NCBI RefSeq assembly: GCF_014656545.1
Contig: NZ_BNDS01000001.1
Coordinates: forward strand, 437,190-501,189
Origin: Neobacillus kokaensis
GTDB taxonomy: Bacteria > Bacillota > Bacilli > Bacillales > Cytobacillaceae
Length of the DNA: 64,000 nucleotides
Direction: 5' to 3'
How positions within the stretch are numbered: the stretch's first letter is position 1; every line of letters begins with the position of its first letter. The notes below the pieces were generated by a model, which was not told the DNA's origin, searched no databases, and saw only the letters and a program-made list of their open reading frames with translations. Positions 8,463-15,927 of this stretch are shown piece by piece. Made by a program: the position numbers and the translations under genes.

Positions 8463-8756
8463 CTAATGAGGAAAATATATCTCCAATCGGTCTGTACCAT
8501 TCTTGAAAATATAATAATTTTGAAAGTCATTGTTAATCACCGCCGATGTATATTCCATAAGAGGAATTTCAACGATAATGCCATTTTTTTTGAAGAATAT
8601 TAGTTTCCTGATATCAACTTGAATCGATTCAAAATGAAAGCAATCTCGTTTCCATAAAAAATCGTCATCTTGATAATAATTCAAAACGACTTGTCTGTTT
8701 CGATATTCTTCAAAAATCGTTAAGTCATTGAACTGCTTTTCCATAAGAATAATCAC
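8463..8756 (-). CDS. Small hypothetical protein, 97 residues
   Basis: Unrecognised. The product is rich in aromatic and acidic residues (NYYQDDDFLWKRDCFHFE; ends GTDRLEIYFPH) and looks like a compact all-beta cytoplasmic protein without signal or membrane segments. GTG 8756 is taken as start because AGGAGG sits 6 bases before it; the ATG four codons later would be 18 bases from that site. It is convergent with the gene ending at 8429 and shares its terminator. Confidence 0.6.
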   Translation of the reverse strand: MIILMEKQFNDLTIFEEYRNRQVVLNYYQDDDFLWKRDCFHFESIQVDIRKLIFFKKNGIIVEIPLMEYTSAVINNDFQNYYIFKNGTDRLEIYFPH

Positions 8757-8891
8757 CTATCCCCTCCTGAATCTATTTTAAAACTTATTGGCGGTGATGT
8801 GGTGATAGCAATCACAGTTTTCAAATTAATGCTAGGAACGAAATATGGCTTCGTATTTGGGCAATTACCTATTCCTTTTTTCATATAGACA

Positions 8892-8900
8892 CATACACTA
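8892..8900 (+). promoter_or_regulatory. Possible sigma-K -10 element
   Basis: CATACACTA matches the sigma-K -10 consensus CATAnnnTA, about 30 bases before the start of the His/Gly/Tyr repeat gene. I see no convincing AC-type -35 at the right spacing, so this is tentative. Confidence 0.35.
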
Positions 8901-8930
8901 TTGTGCAACCATATGAGGAGGAGATGCAGA

Positions 8931-9299
8931 ATGGATAGACAATTTATGGGAATGCCTGGCGGTTTTCCTGGGATGGGTATGAATGTTGGAACAGGTGCTG
9001 GAATGCCAGGAATGGGCGCAAATGTTGGTGCAGGCGCTGGTGTTGGTACTCCGGGTATGGACTCTTACCATCATGGACATGGCGGCTATTATCCAGGAAT
9101 GGGCTACCACCATGGACACGGCGGCTATTATCCGGGGATGGGCTACCACCATGGACATGGCGGCTATTATCCGGGGATGGGGTATCACCATGGACACGGC
9201 GGCTATTATCCAGGAATGGGCTACCACCATGGACACGGCGGCTATTATCCGGGACATGGCTACCATCATGGGCACGGAACCTATGGTCAAGGACATTAA
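8931..9299 (+). CDS. His/Gly/Tyr-rich tandem-repeat protein, probable spore-coat component
   Basis: The 122-residue product begins with a Gly/Met-rich segment (GMPGGFPGMGMNVG) and then carries five perfect or near-perfect copies of the 13-residue unit HHGHGGYYPGMGY (residues 47-111), ending in a partial sixth copy and GQGH. There is no signal peptide. ATG 8931 is set by GAGGAGGAG 7 bases upstream. Repetitive His/Tyr/Gly proteins are common in Bacillus spore coats, where tyrosines can be cross-linked, and a sigma-K-like -10 is upstream; the spore assignment is an inference. Clustered histidines could also bind metal. Single-gene unit with its own terminator. Confidence 0.75.
   Translation: MDRQFMGMPGGFPGMGMNVGTGAGMPGMGANVGAGAGVGTPGMDSYHHGHGGYYPGMGYHHGHGGYYPGMGYHHGHGGYYPGMGYHHGHGGYYPGMGYHHGHGGYYPGHGYHHGHGTYGQGH
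9069..9263 (+). repeat. Five 39-bp in-frame coding repeats
   Basis: Five consecutive 39-base units, each encoding HHGHGGYYPGMGY (the fifth has H for M). Differences are nearly all synonymous third-base changes such as CCA/CCG and GGACAT/GGACAC, which indicates recent duplication with selection on the peptide. Confidence 0.95.
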
Positions 9300-9334
9300 A
9301 ACTAGGGGAAAATTAATAAGAAATTTAATCAACC

Positions 9335-9359
9335 AAGACAGGATTATTCCTGTCTTTTT
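9335..9359 (+). terminator. Rho-independent terminator
   Basis: AAGACAGGA and TCCTGTCTT around TTAT, followed by a T-run, 35 bases after the repeat-protein stop codon. Confidence 0.9.
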
Positions 9360-9445
9360 GTGTTTTGCCAATTTAGATGCGGAAAAATGCTAAAATTTAG
9401 CTTATAATGATATTTTGATACATATTTTCCAAGGAGCAGTCAATC

Positions 9446-10819
9446 ATGAATCAAACTTTTTCTTTAAAAGGAAAAACAAAGCAGATCTTTGTGCTGTTAA
9501 TTCCGATTTTAATCACCCAGCTTGGCATGTTTTCGATGGTGTTTTTTAATACGATCATGTCAGGGAAATATAATTCTGCTGATCTTGCCGGAGTAGCGAT
9601 TGGATCATCGATTTGGAATCCGGTTTTTACAGGGCTTAGCGGCATCTTGCTTGCAGTCTCACCTATTGCCGCACAGTATTTTGGGGAAAAAAGAAGTAAT
9701 GAAGTTGCTTCAGTAGTGAAGCAAGGGGTATATTTGTCTTTTATTATAACCATCATAATTATCTTTTTTGGATTCTTTCTTTTAGAGCCACTTTTAGCTA
9801 CGATGGATTTGCCTGCAAGAGTTCAGAGGACTGCCCGTGACTATTTAATAGGACTCAGTTTTGGTATATTACCCTTATTTTTATTTAATGTATTAAGGTC
9901 ATTTATCTACGCTTTAGGGAGAACTAGGGTAGTGATGGTAATTATGATTTCCTCGCTTCCGGTTAATTTCTTTTTGAACTATGTGTTGATTTTCGGGAAA
10001 TGGGGATTTCCTGAGCTAGGCGGCGCTGGTGCGGGGTATGCGACCTCGATTACGTATTGGGCAATTTTAGCTTTTACTGTCTATATTGTTAAAGCGGAAG
10101 AGCCGTTTGCTGCCTATCGAGTGTTTACCGATATGAGGGAATTCTCGTGGGGAAAGTGCAAGGAAATTTTAAAAATCGGGATACCGATGGGTCTCTCAAC
10201 CTTTTTCGAAACAAGCATGTTTGCAGTTGTCACCATTTTAATAAGTAAGTTCAGTGTAACGACAGTGGCAGCATACCAGTCAGCTTTAAATATCGTTTCG
10301 TTTTTGTACATGATTCCGATTAGTATTTCAATGGCTTTGACAGTTTTAGTAGGTTATGAAGTCGGGGCGAAACGCTATAAAGATGCCAGGGATTACAGCT
10401 GGCTTGGGATTGTCTTGGCGGTAGTAATTGCGGTCGTAACCGGTTTGTTCGTGGTCGGATTCCGTTATCAGGTGGCAGGGTTTTATTCCAATGAAACGGC
10501 GGTCATCAATTTAACAGCGTATTTCTTAATCTTTGCCCTGTTTTTCCAAATTTCGGATGCAATCCAGGCAACTGCCCAGGCGGCTTTAAGAGGCTACAAG
10601 GATGTTAATCTCGCCTTTATAATGACATTGTTCGCCTATTGGGCCATTTGTCTTCCTATTGGCTATGCCCTTGCCCATTACACACAACTAGGCGCAAGAG
10701 GCTACTGGATCGGCCTAACGGTCGGCCTCCTCGCAGCAGGAATCGCTTTATCCATCAGACTCCTTTATATCCAAAAGCGAAAATTCGTTATGGACGAAAT
10801 CGAGGAAGTTGGTGCCTGA
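9446..10819 (+). CDS. MATE-family multidrug efflux transporter
   Basis: About 457 residues with twelve predicted membrane helices, of the NorM-like branch of the MATE family. It probably exports drugs or metabolites in exchange for sodium ions or protons. Diagnostic segments are PILITQLGMFSMVFFNTIMSG at the N-terminus, the pseudo-repeat in the second half around IGIPMGLSTFFETSMFAV, and the conserved QAALRGYKD loop. ATG 9446 has AAGGAG 9 bases upstream. The protein ends EEVGA, with the stop TGA inside the sequence GGTGCCTGACCCC, a partial copy of the dispersed repeat. Substrate unknown. Confidence 0.88.
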   Translation: MNQTFSLKGKTKQIFVLLIPILITQLGMFSMVFFNTIMSGKYNSADLAGVAIGSSIWNPVFTGLSGILLAVSPIAAQYFGEKRSNEVASVVKQGVYLSFIITIIIIFFGFFLLEPLLATMDLPARVQRTARDYLIGLSFGILPLFLFNVLRSFIYALGRTRVVMVIMISSLPVNFFLNYVLIFGKWGFPELGGAGAGYATSITYWAILAFTVYIVKAEEPFAAYRVFTDMREFSWGKCKEILKIGIPMGLSTFFETSMFAVVTILISKFSVTTVAAYQSALNIVSFLYMIPISISMALTVLVGYEVGAKRYKDARDYSWLGIVLAVVIAVVTGLFVVGFRYQVAGFYSNETAVINLTAYFLIFALFFQISDAIQATAQAALRGYKDVNLAFIMTLFAYWAICLPIGYALAHYTQLGARGYWIGLTVGLLAAGIALSIRLLYIQKRKFVMDEIEEVGA

Positions 10820-10858
10820 CCCCACAAAAAGGCAAACCGTCCATTTTGTACGCCTGAG

Positions 10859-11806
10859 GTGGATAGTTTGGGTGATATTGGTAAACGAAAGGGTGTGTCT
10901 TTAAACTTGAAAGGTTTTGTGTTGTTAGTTGTTTCACTTCTTGCAGGGTTTTCTTTAGTTGGCTGCTCTACCGTTAATCATGCGAAAGAAAAGCCACAGC
11001 TCAATGTGAAATGGCCGTTTTATAAAATCAGCAAAGGTGACCACTATATGTATTTACTCGGAACGATACACATTGGGAAAGAGGAAATGTATCCTTTCCC
11101 AAAGCAAATCAAAGAGGCTCTGAAGGATTCACAATATTTGGTCACGGAAACGGATGGTGAAGGGATTGACAGGGGAGACTATCAGCAATCAATCGATGAA
11201 AAGGTATTTCTCCTAGGTAATGGTAAAACTCTCAATCATTATCTATCAAAGGAATCCCAAGACTACCTACAGGAAAGAGCCAAGGAATATGGTGTAAAGT
11301 ATGAATCCCTTCAGGACTATAAGCTCTGGTATGTAATCAATCAGTTCTTAAATGCAGAAACAGCTGGCTTAAGTGTTGATTATGGGGTTGATCATAAAAT
11401 ATCTGAACTGGCCACTAATTATCATGTAAATTATAAATTTTTAGAGTCCCCAAAAGAGCATTTTGACCTCATTCAAAAGGCATATCCGGAAACAGAGGCA
11501 GATCAATTAATAAAACAAATTCCGCCATTAACAGAAGCGAAAGAGGGGCTCAATCATTTATTTAAGGATTACATAGAAGGAGAAATTAAACTTGACGATG
11601 AAATCCCTGTGAATGACGTGGAAAAATGGCAAAATAAAATTCTGGTTGAAGAGAGAAATAAACGGTGGATTAAAAAGCTTGAGTCTTATATAGATAGCGG
11701 GGATATTTATTTTGCTGCTGTTGGAGCAGGACATTTAGAAGGACAAGAAGGCTTGCTTGCCAATTTTGAAAGCAACGGTTACTTAGTGGAAAGGGTCATA
11801 AAATAA
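10859..11806 (+). CDS. TraB/GumN-family lipoprotein
   Basis: Secreted, lipid-anchored member of the TraB/GumN (Tiki-like) family, some of which are metal-dependent peptidases. Lipobox LVGC follows the hydrophobic stretch GFVLLVVSLLAGFSL. The family hallmarks are the N-terminal YLLGTIHIGKEEMYPFP and the C-terminal AAVGAGHLEG. The first in-frame start, GTG 10859, is listed; TTG 10868 with GAGGTGG upstream, or GTG 10895, are plausible alternatives that keep the signal peptide. It lies 39 bases after the MATE gene. Proteolytic activity is not shown by sequence alone. Confidence 0.8.
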   Translation: MDSLGDIGKRKGVSLNLKGFVLLVVSLLAGFSLVGCSTVNHAKEKPQLNVKWPFYKISKGDHYMYLLGTIHIGKEEMYPFPKQIKEALKDSQYLVTETDGEGIDRGDYQQSIDEKVFLLGNGKTLNHYLSKESQDYLQERAKEYGVKYESLQDYKLWYVINQFLNAETAGLSVDYGVDHKISELATNYHVNYKFLESPKEHFDLIQKAYPETEADQLIKQIPPLTEAKEGLNHLFKDYIEGEIKLDDEIPVNDVEKWQNKILVEERNKRWIKKLESYIDSGDIYFAAVGAGHLEGQEGLLANFESNGYLVERVIK

Positions 11807-11849
11807 ACTAACGTTTTTGACTAATCAAATCGAGCGCTTCAAAAACTAA

Positions 11850-11876
11850 GACGCCGCTCCTTAAAGGGATGGCGTC
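11850..11876. terminator. Hairpin between convergent genes
   Basis: GACGCC and GGCGTC arms with an inner CC/GG pair lie between the TraB/GumN gene and the small gene at 11885. There is no strong T-run, so terminator function is moderate. Confidence 0.5.
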
Positions 11877-11884
11877 TCCAATTT

Positions 11885-12082
11885 CTAAAATATTTTTTTC
11901 GGTTTGAATAGTTTCAATAATGGGTGCTGATTTTTGTCTGTAATGTTTAGTTCGTGCATGACTAATTTTTCCTGGTTATCTGCAATCCATTTTTTTAATT
12001 CGTGCTTATCTTTGCATTGTGTATAATATGTTTCCCCACCCTTACCAAGAGCATTGACAACATACCTACAAGTGTTCCCCAT
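11885..12082 (-). CDS. Small hypothetical protein, 65 residues
   Basis: Unrecognised small soluble protein (begins MGNTCRYVVNALGKG, ends KLFKPKKIF) with a basic C-terminus and two cysteines (in NTCRY and TQCKD). ATG 12082 is chosen since GGTGG lies 6 bases before it, while the GTG three codons upstream has no binding site. It is convergent with the TraB/GumN gene and divergent from the cupin gene. Confidence 0.55.
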   Translation of the reverse strand: MGNTCRYVVNALGKGGETYYTQCKDKHELKKWIADNQEKLVMHELNITDKNQHPLLKLFKPKKIF

Positions 12083-12181
12083 AGTGCCCACCTTTATAAG
12101 TGTAATATATTCATATATTGCATTATATCAGGGATTTTAAAATAGTCCATCGTTATTTTTTCTCAAAATTAGTCAAAAATT

Positions 12182-12210
12182 TTAAAAGGGCTCCTTTTAA
12201 CGGATATAAT
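12182..12210 (+). promoter_or_regulatory. Promoter with embedded palindrome upstream of cupin gene
   Basis: A perfect 8-bp inverted repeat, TTAAAAGG-gct-CCTTTTAA (12182-12200), sits just upstream of the -10 element TATAAT (12205-12210) and overlaps the position of the -35. This is where a repressor operator would be expected. Confidence 0.5.
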
Positions 12211-12255
12211 AGTAAATGAATTGAAGTGACAATACGAATGAAAGGGTTTTTTATA

Positions 12256-12780
12256 TTGAAAATAAGTGAATTAGAATATTGGACGACCAAGCTGGGGCTG
12301 ACTCCCCATCCGGAAGGCGGTTATTACAAAAGGACTTTTGAATCAGGGGAAAAAGTTTCTTCTAAGGAGCTAAGTGTTAATTACGCAGGCCAGCGTAAGC
12401 TATATACGAGTATATATTTTTTGTTAACCTCAAAGGATATTTCCCATTTCCACCGGTTAAAATCGGATGAATTATGGTATTACCATGGCGGATGTTCATT
12501 GACTGTTCATGTTATTCATGAAAATGGAGAGTATGAAGAAATCGAATTAGGGATGGATTTGGAAAAGGGTGAGGTGCCTCAAGCACTAGTTCCAAAAAAC
12601 TCTATTTTTGGATCTTCCGTCAAAGAAGAAGGGACATGCTCCTTGGTAGGCTGCATGGTTTCACCAGGTTTCGACTTCCAGGACTTTGAATTATTTACCC
12701 AGGACGAGCTGTTGGAAAAATATCCGCAGCATCGGGAGATTATTCTGAAAATGGCGTATAAGGAAATACCGAAGTTCTAG
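12256..12780 (+). CDS. DUF985 cupin-fold protein
   Basis: About 174 residues of the DUF985 cupin family (YML079w-like), small beta-barrel proteins often suspected of binding sugars or nucleotides. Recognisable motifs are TPHPEGGYYKRTF, ISHFHRLKSDELWYYHGG with the cupin histidines and glutamate, and LVGCMVSPGFDFQDFEL. TTG 12256 is preferred because AAAGGG is 9 bases upstream and the domain begins immediately after it (LKISELEYW). In-frame GTG 12226 and ATG 12238 have weaker sites. The 3' end overlaps the convergent permease pseudogene by 4 bases. A palindrome lies in its promoter. Biochemical role unknown. Confidence 0.8.
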   Translation: MKISELEYWTTKLGLTPHPEGGYYKRTFESGEKVSSKELSVNYAGQRKLYTSIYFLLTSKDISHFHRLKSDELWYYHGGCSLTVHVIHENGEYEEIELGMDLEKGEVPQALVPKNSIFGSSVKEEGTCSLVGCMVSPGFDFQDFELFTQDELLEKYPQHREIILKMAYKEIPKF

Positions 12781-13864
12781 TCGGTATTTCCCTTTCGTTT
12801 CAAGAATAGCAACCTCAACAGCGGCGGTACAGCGAAATAAATAAAGAATAAGCGGAATAATTGATACCCGGTGACCACAGATAAATCAGCATTCACCTCG
12901 TGTGCGAGTATCGCCATTTGATCCATTCCTCCGGGTGCCACGCCTAAAAAGCTGGTGGCGGCGGAGATGTGATAATAATAAACAAGCAGCAGACTTAAGC
13001 CCCATGATCCTAAAATCATCACGATTCCACTAATTAAAGCAAGAGAGATCACCCGTGCTTTATGGTTTAATTTCTCCGGTTTCAATAGCAGACCTATGTA
13101 GCCTCCAATCATAAATTGCGAAAGATCCAGTAATGGAGCGGATAGGGCAGGACCGTGTAAACCGGTAATATTGCAAATCGCTGTTGCCAAAATGGGTCCC
13201 AACAAATGCGGTGTTGGAAATTTAAGTTTTTTTGCAAGTAAAGCACTTAGTATACAAATAACAGCAAGCAAAAGCAGGATTCCTAAATTCCCATGCAAGG
13301 AACTCTCAACGCTGAGCAACATATCGTCTTGTGGCACCTGCTGTATCGAATTTTAAAAAAAGGTCCTAAAATAAGAAATGGAACAAAGAAGATAATCATC
13401 ATCAATCTTGCTACTTGTAAAAATGTAACCGTGGTGAGATCGATACCTTTCATTTCTTCTGCAAAAATAATCAATTGTGTCAGTCCTCCGGGGATGCTCC
13501 CTGTGAGCACGGTCGGATAATCTACACCTGACAGTTTCGAAACGACAAAAGCAATCCCAGCGCAAAAGCAAACCAACAAAACGGTTACCAGCAGCATGGA
13601 CGGCAATTTTCCGATAACGACAAAGAGTGCTTCCTTTGTAAACGAAAGACCGACAGAATATCCCACAATAATCAAGCCGGCATTACGAATCCAGCTTGGC
13701 CAATTGTATTGAAATCGTCCAAATCGAGCACCGATAAAAACCGCCGTCATCGGACCGAGAAGCCATGGAATGGGGGTATTTAAGGCCGAGAAAATTAGAC
13801 CTCCAAAAAAGGCATAAATAATTGTCACGAAAAAACCTAATAAATTGCTATTTAAATTGATCAA
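12777..13864 (-). pseudogene. AbrB-family (ammonia monooxygenase-like) permease, frameshifted
   Basis: The two halves of a roughly 360-residue AbrB-family membrane protein lie in different frames. The N-terminal half (from TTG 13864, with AGAAGGG upstream) runs to LILGPFFK near 13355; the C-terminal half (GNLGILLLLAVICILSALLAKKLKFPTPHLLGP) continues in the -1 frame down to 12777. Both carry the family repeat, including PGGLTQLIIFAEEM and PGGMDQMAILAHEV. Adding one base in the A/T-rich tract at 13351-13361 restores a single frame with linker FFKNSIQQVPQDD. Either the gene is broken, or the sequence has a homopolymer error, or two half-proteins are made from GTG 13337. No good slippery heptamer is present. 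Confidence 0.8.
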
Positions 13865-13942
13865 TAATAACCCTTCTGACTTAGCTGACTTTATTTTATT
13901 TTACCACGTTAAAACTGCTTATAAAAAATAAACCCTTCTAAT

Positions 13943-13965
13943 TTAAAAAAGCGCCTTAAGCGCTT
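13943..13965 (-). terminator. Terminator for the gene pair at 14 kb
   Basis: AAGCGC and GCGCTT arms around CTTAA, followed on the minus strand by TTTTTT, 28 bases beyond the stop at 13993. Confidence 0.65.
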
Positions 13966-13992
13966 CTAAATCCGTCCGAATATCTATTCTAC

Positions 13993-14451
13993 CTACACCG
14001 AAAGCCAAACGGTTTTTGGGTCGTTTTTCTGTCTACACTGAAAAAATGATTCAATAACCTTCTTTTTTTGGGCATCTAGTTGAAATATCGCCTCAATCGT
14101 GTCCTCTATGACAGAATCGTTTGGACAAAGCTGGTGCAGCACCCTGTTTAATTGAACGATTTTTGTTTTTCGATTAAGGGTGTCAGCCTCATAAACCGTA
14201 TCTTTCCCATCAATTGGAAAATATTCGAGAAGATAAATGAATTTTCGTAGCAGCAGCCGCTCTATTTCTAAAATGGCCTGGAGCTGGGGAATCACACCGT
14301 TTTTAATGGAGTCAGCAAAAGCGGAAACATCGGCAGTTTCGCTTTTTTGAATGCTAATCGCATAAACCATCTCATAAATAGCATTTATATATTGATTAAC
14401 GGCAGTATTTAAACAGCAGAGGGGGGTTATCATTTTATTTGAAAAATCCAT
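13993..14451 (-). CDS. Hypothetical protein, possible spore-associated
   Basis: Alpha-helical product of 152 residues with no signal or membrane segment. It contains EIERLLLRKFIYLLEYF, which parallels IKEWLLLRKFQSVSDYF in the neighbouring upstream gene, so the two look distantly related. ATG 14451 is chosen because AAGGGGG stands 9 bases before it. It lies 27 bases after the first gene of the pair and should be cotranscribed. Function unknown; a spore or exosporium role is inferred only from its partner and the upstream promoter. Confidence 0.6.
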   Translation of the reverse strand: MDFSNKMITPLCCLNTAVNQYINAIYEMVYAISIQKSETADVSAFADSIKNGVIPQLQAILEIERLLLRKFIYLLEYFPIDGKDTVYEADTLNRKTKIVQLNRVLHQLCPNDSVIEDTIEAIFQLDAQKKKVIESFFQCRQKNDPKTVWLSV

Positions 14452-14478
14452 GAGCTGTTTCCCCCTTTCAAACAACGA

Positions 14479-14832
14479 TTACATTTCCAGTGGACCTTCA
14501 CAGGGTGGAGAAGGGTGACTAGGAGGAGGACTAGGAAGAGAACTTTCAGACCTTTTGGAAAAATAATCCGATACACTCTGGAATTTTCGCAGCAATAACC
14601 ATTCCTTTATAACTAATGTTTCGATAAACCGTGCAGCCTCTTTGTTAAATTGAAAAATTTCCACGTTGCTGGGATTGGTCGGGAAATCCAGTTCTTTCCC
14701 AACAAACGCCTGCATTTTTTTTGCTTCTGCATTTAGAAGATGTGAAATTGCAATCTCTTCCATTGCAATGGAATTCATAAAATCAACCATTACATCATGG
14801 GAGTCAGGACGTTGAGGTTCCTCAGGGGTCAT
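14479..14832 (-). CDS. Hypothetical protein with spore-protein-like helical motif
   Basis: The 117-residue product has a helical core with DFMNSIAMEEIAISHLLNAE followed by AKKMQAFVG. This resembles a segment (SIALEE...HILNAEGEKIQ) that recurs in spore-surface and collagen-like proteins of Bacilli and Clostridia, as I recall it; no search was possible. The C-terminus is a Pro/Ser-rich tail. The ATG follows AGGAGG by 8 bases. It is the first gene of a two-gene operon, with a sigma-K-like promoter just upstream. Exact role unknown. Confidence 0.6.
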   Translation of the reverse strand: MTPEEPQRPDSHDVMVDFMNSIAMEEIAISHLLNAEAKKMQAFVGKELDFPTNPSNVEIFQFNKEAARFIETLVIKEWLLLRKFQSVSDYFSKRSESSLPSPPPSHPSPPCEGPLEM

Positions 14833-14866
14833 GGGATTAACCTCCTTATCATTAAAATTCCGTAAT

Positions 14867-14897
14867 TATTTTATGACATGTCACCAGCAACCGTGAC
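14867..14897 (-). promoter_or_regulatory. Candidate sigma-K promoter
   Basis: On the minus strand CATAAAATA (14867-14875) matches the sigma-K -10 consensus, with CACG (AC core) about 17 bases upstream as -35. It is 35 bases before the start of the spore-like gene pair. Confidence 0.5.
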
Positions 14898-14916
14898 GAA
14901 TCAGATTTTTTAATCT

Positions 14917-15927
14917 CTAAAAGTTAGACTTAATCATCCATTGTTTGTACCATTCAACAAAACGGTATAACCCTTCTTCAATGGTGGTCGATGGAAGGAA
15001 GCCAGTATCTGTTTGTAAATCGCTGATATCAGCATATGTTACCCTCATATCTCCTGGCTGCATTGGACAAGATTCGATGATGGCTTTTTTACCAATTAGA
15101 TTCTCTAATATTTGAATAAAATCATGTAATTTCACTGGTTTATGGTTACCAATATTATAAATTTTGTAAGGGGCAGTAATTGAATTATGGGCTTCCTTCG
15201 ATATTTGTCTTGCCTCCGGGGGACGGTCAAGCAATTGAATAATTCCCTCGACAATATCATCAATATACGTAAAATCTCTTTCCATGTTTCCATAGTTAAA
15301 CATTTTAATCGGCTTGCCTTCAAAAATATTTTTTGTAAAGGTGTAATAGGCCATATCCGGTCGTCCCCATGGACCGTAAACCGTAAAGAAACGGAGTCCT
15401 GTTGTTGGCAGCTGATACAAATGGCTGTAGCTGTGGGCCATCAGCTCATTGGCTTTTTTCGTAGCAGCATAAATATTGATGGGATGATCGACAGAATCCT
15501 GTGTCGAGTAGGGAAGACGTTGATTTGCTCCGTAAACCGAACTTGAGGAGGCATAAATCAAATGCTTTGTCCCGTTATGTCTGCAAGCTTCCAGCACATT
15601 CATAAAACCAACGAGGTTTGATTGAACGTATGAATGGGGATCTCTTAAACTATAGCGGACACCAGCCTGAGCGGCTAAATTGACGACCAACTCAGTATGA
15701 TTTTTAGTAAATAATTCATTTAATTTTTCCCGTTCCGTTAGGTCTATTAGGTAAAATGTAAAATTAGGCTGTTCTTCAAGAATTTTCAGCCGTTCTTTTT
15801 TAAGATGGACATCGTAGTAATTATTAAGATTGTCAACACCTATCACATGAAAACCAAGTGATAGCAGCCTTTTAGACAGATGGAAACCAATAAACCCAGC
15901 GGCCCCTGTCACTAAAATTTGCCTCAC
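14917..15927 (-). CDS. NAD-dependent sugar-nucleotide epimerase (UDP-glucuronate 4-epimerase type)
   Basis: Extended SDR-family enzyme of 336 residues. The NAD-binding loop GAAGFIG is at 8-14 and the catalytic pair YAATK at Y153/K157, with serine-rich YASSSSVYG before it. The insertion NNYYDVHLKKERL (residues 36-47) is typical of UDP-glucuronate 4-epimerases. It would supply an epimerised UDP-sugar for surface polysaccharide. The GTG start overlaps the stop of the kinase-like gene by 4 bases, so translation is coupled. B. subtilis YtcB, made in the sporulating mother cell beside a glycosyltransferase, is the closest functional parallel I know. Confidence 0.88.
   Translation of the reverse strand: MRQILVTGAAGFIGFHLSKRLLSLGFHVIGVDNLNNYYDVHLKKERLKILEEQPNFTFYLIDLTEREKLNELFTKNHTELVVNLAAQAGVRYSLRDPHSYVQSNLVGFMNVLEACRHNGTKHLIYASSSSVYGANQRLPYSTQDSVDHPINIYAATKKANELMAHSYSHLYQLPTTGLRFFTVYGPWGRPDMAYYTFTKNIFEGKPIKMFNYGNMERDFTYIDDIVEGIIQLLDRPPEARQISKEAHNSITAPYKIYNIGNHKPVKLHDFIQILENLIGKKAIIESCPMQPGDMRVTYADISDLQTDTGFLPSTTIEEGLYRFVEWYKQWMIKSNF

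Noticed and set aside
8898-9371. 157-codon antisense frame across the His-rich repeat gene
   Set aside because: Length comes from the 39-base repeats, which keep all frames open. The + frame has the binding site, synonymous drift and terminator.
12777-13864. Programmed -1 frameshift in the AbrB gene
   Set aside because: The tract does not form an X-XXY-YYZ heptamer in the correct frame, and a stop codon occurs directly in the -1 frame at the T/A junction. A one-base indel explains it better.
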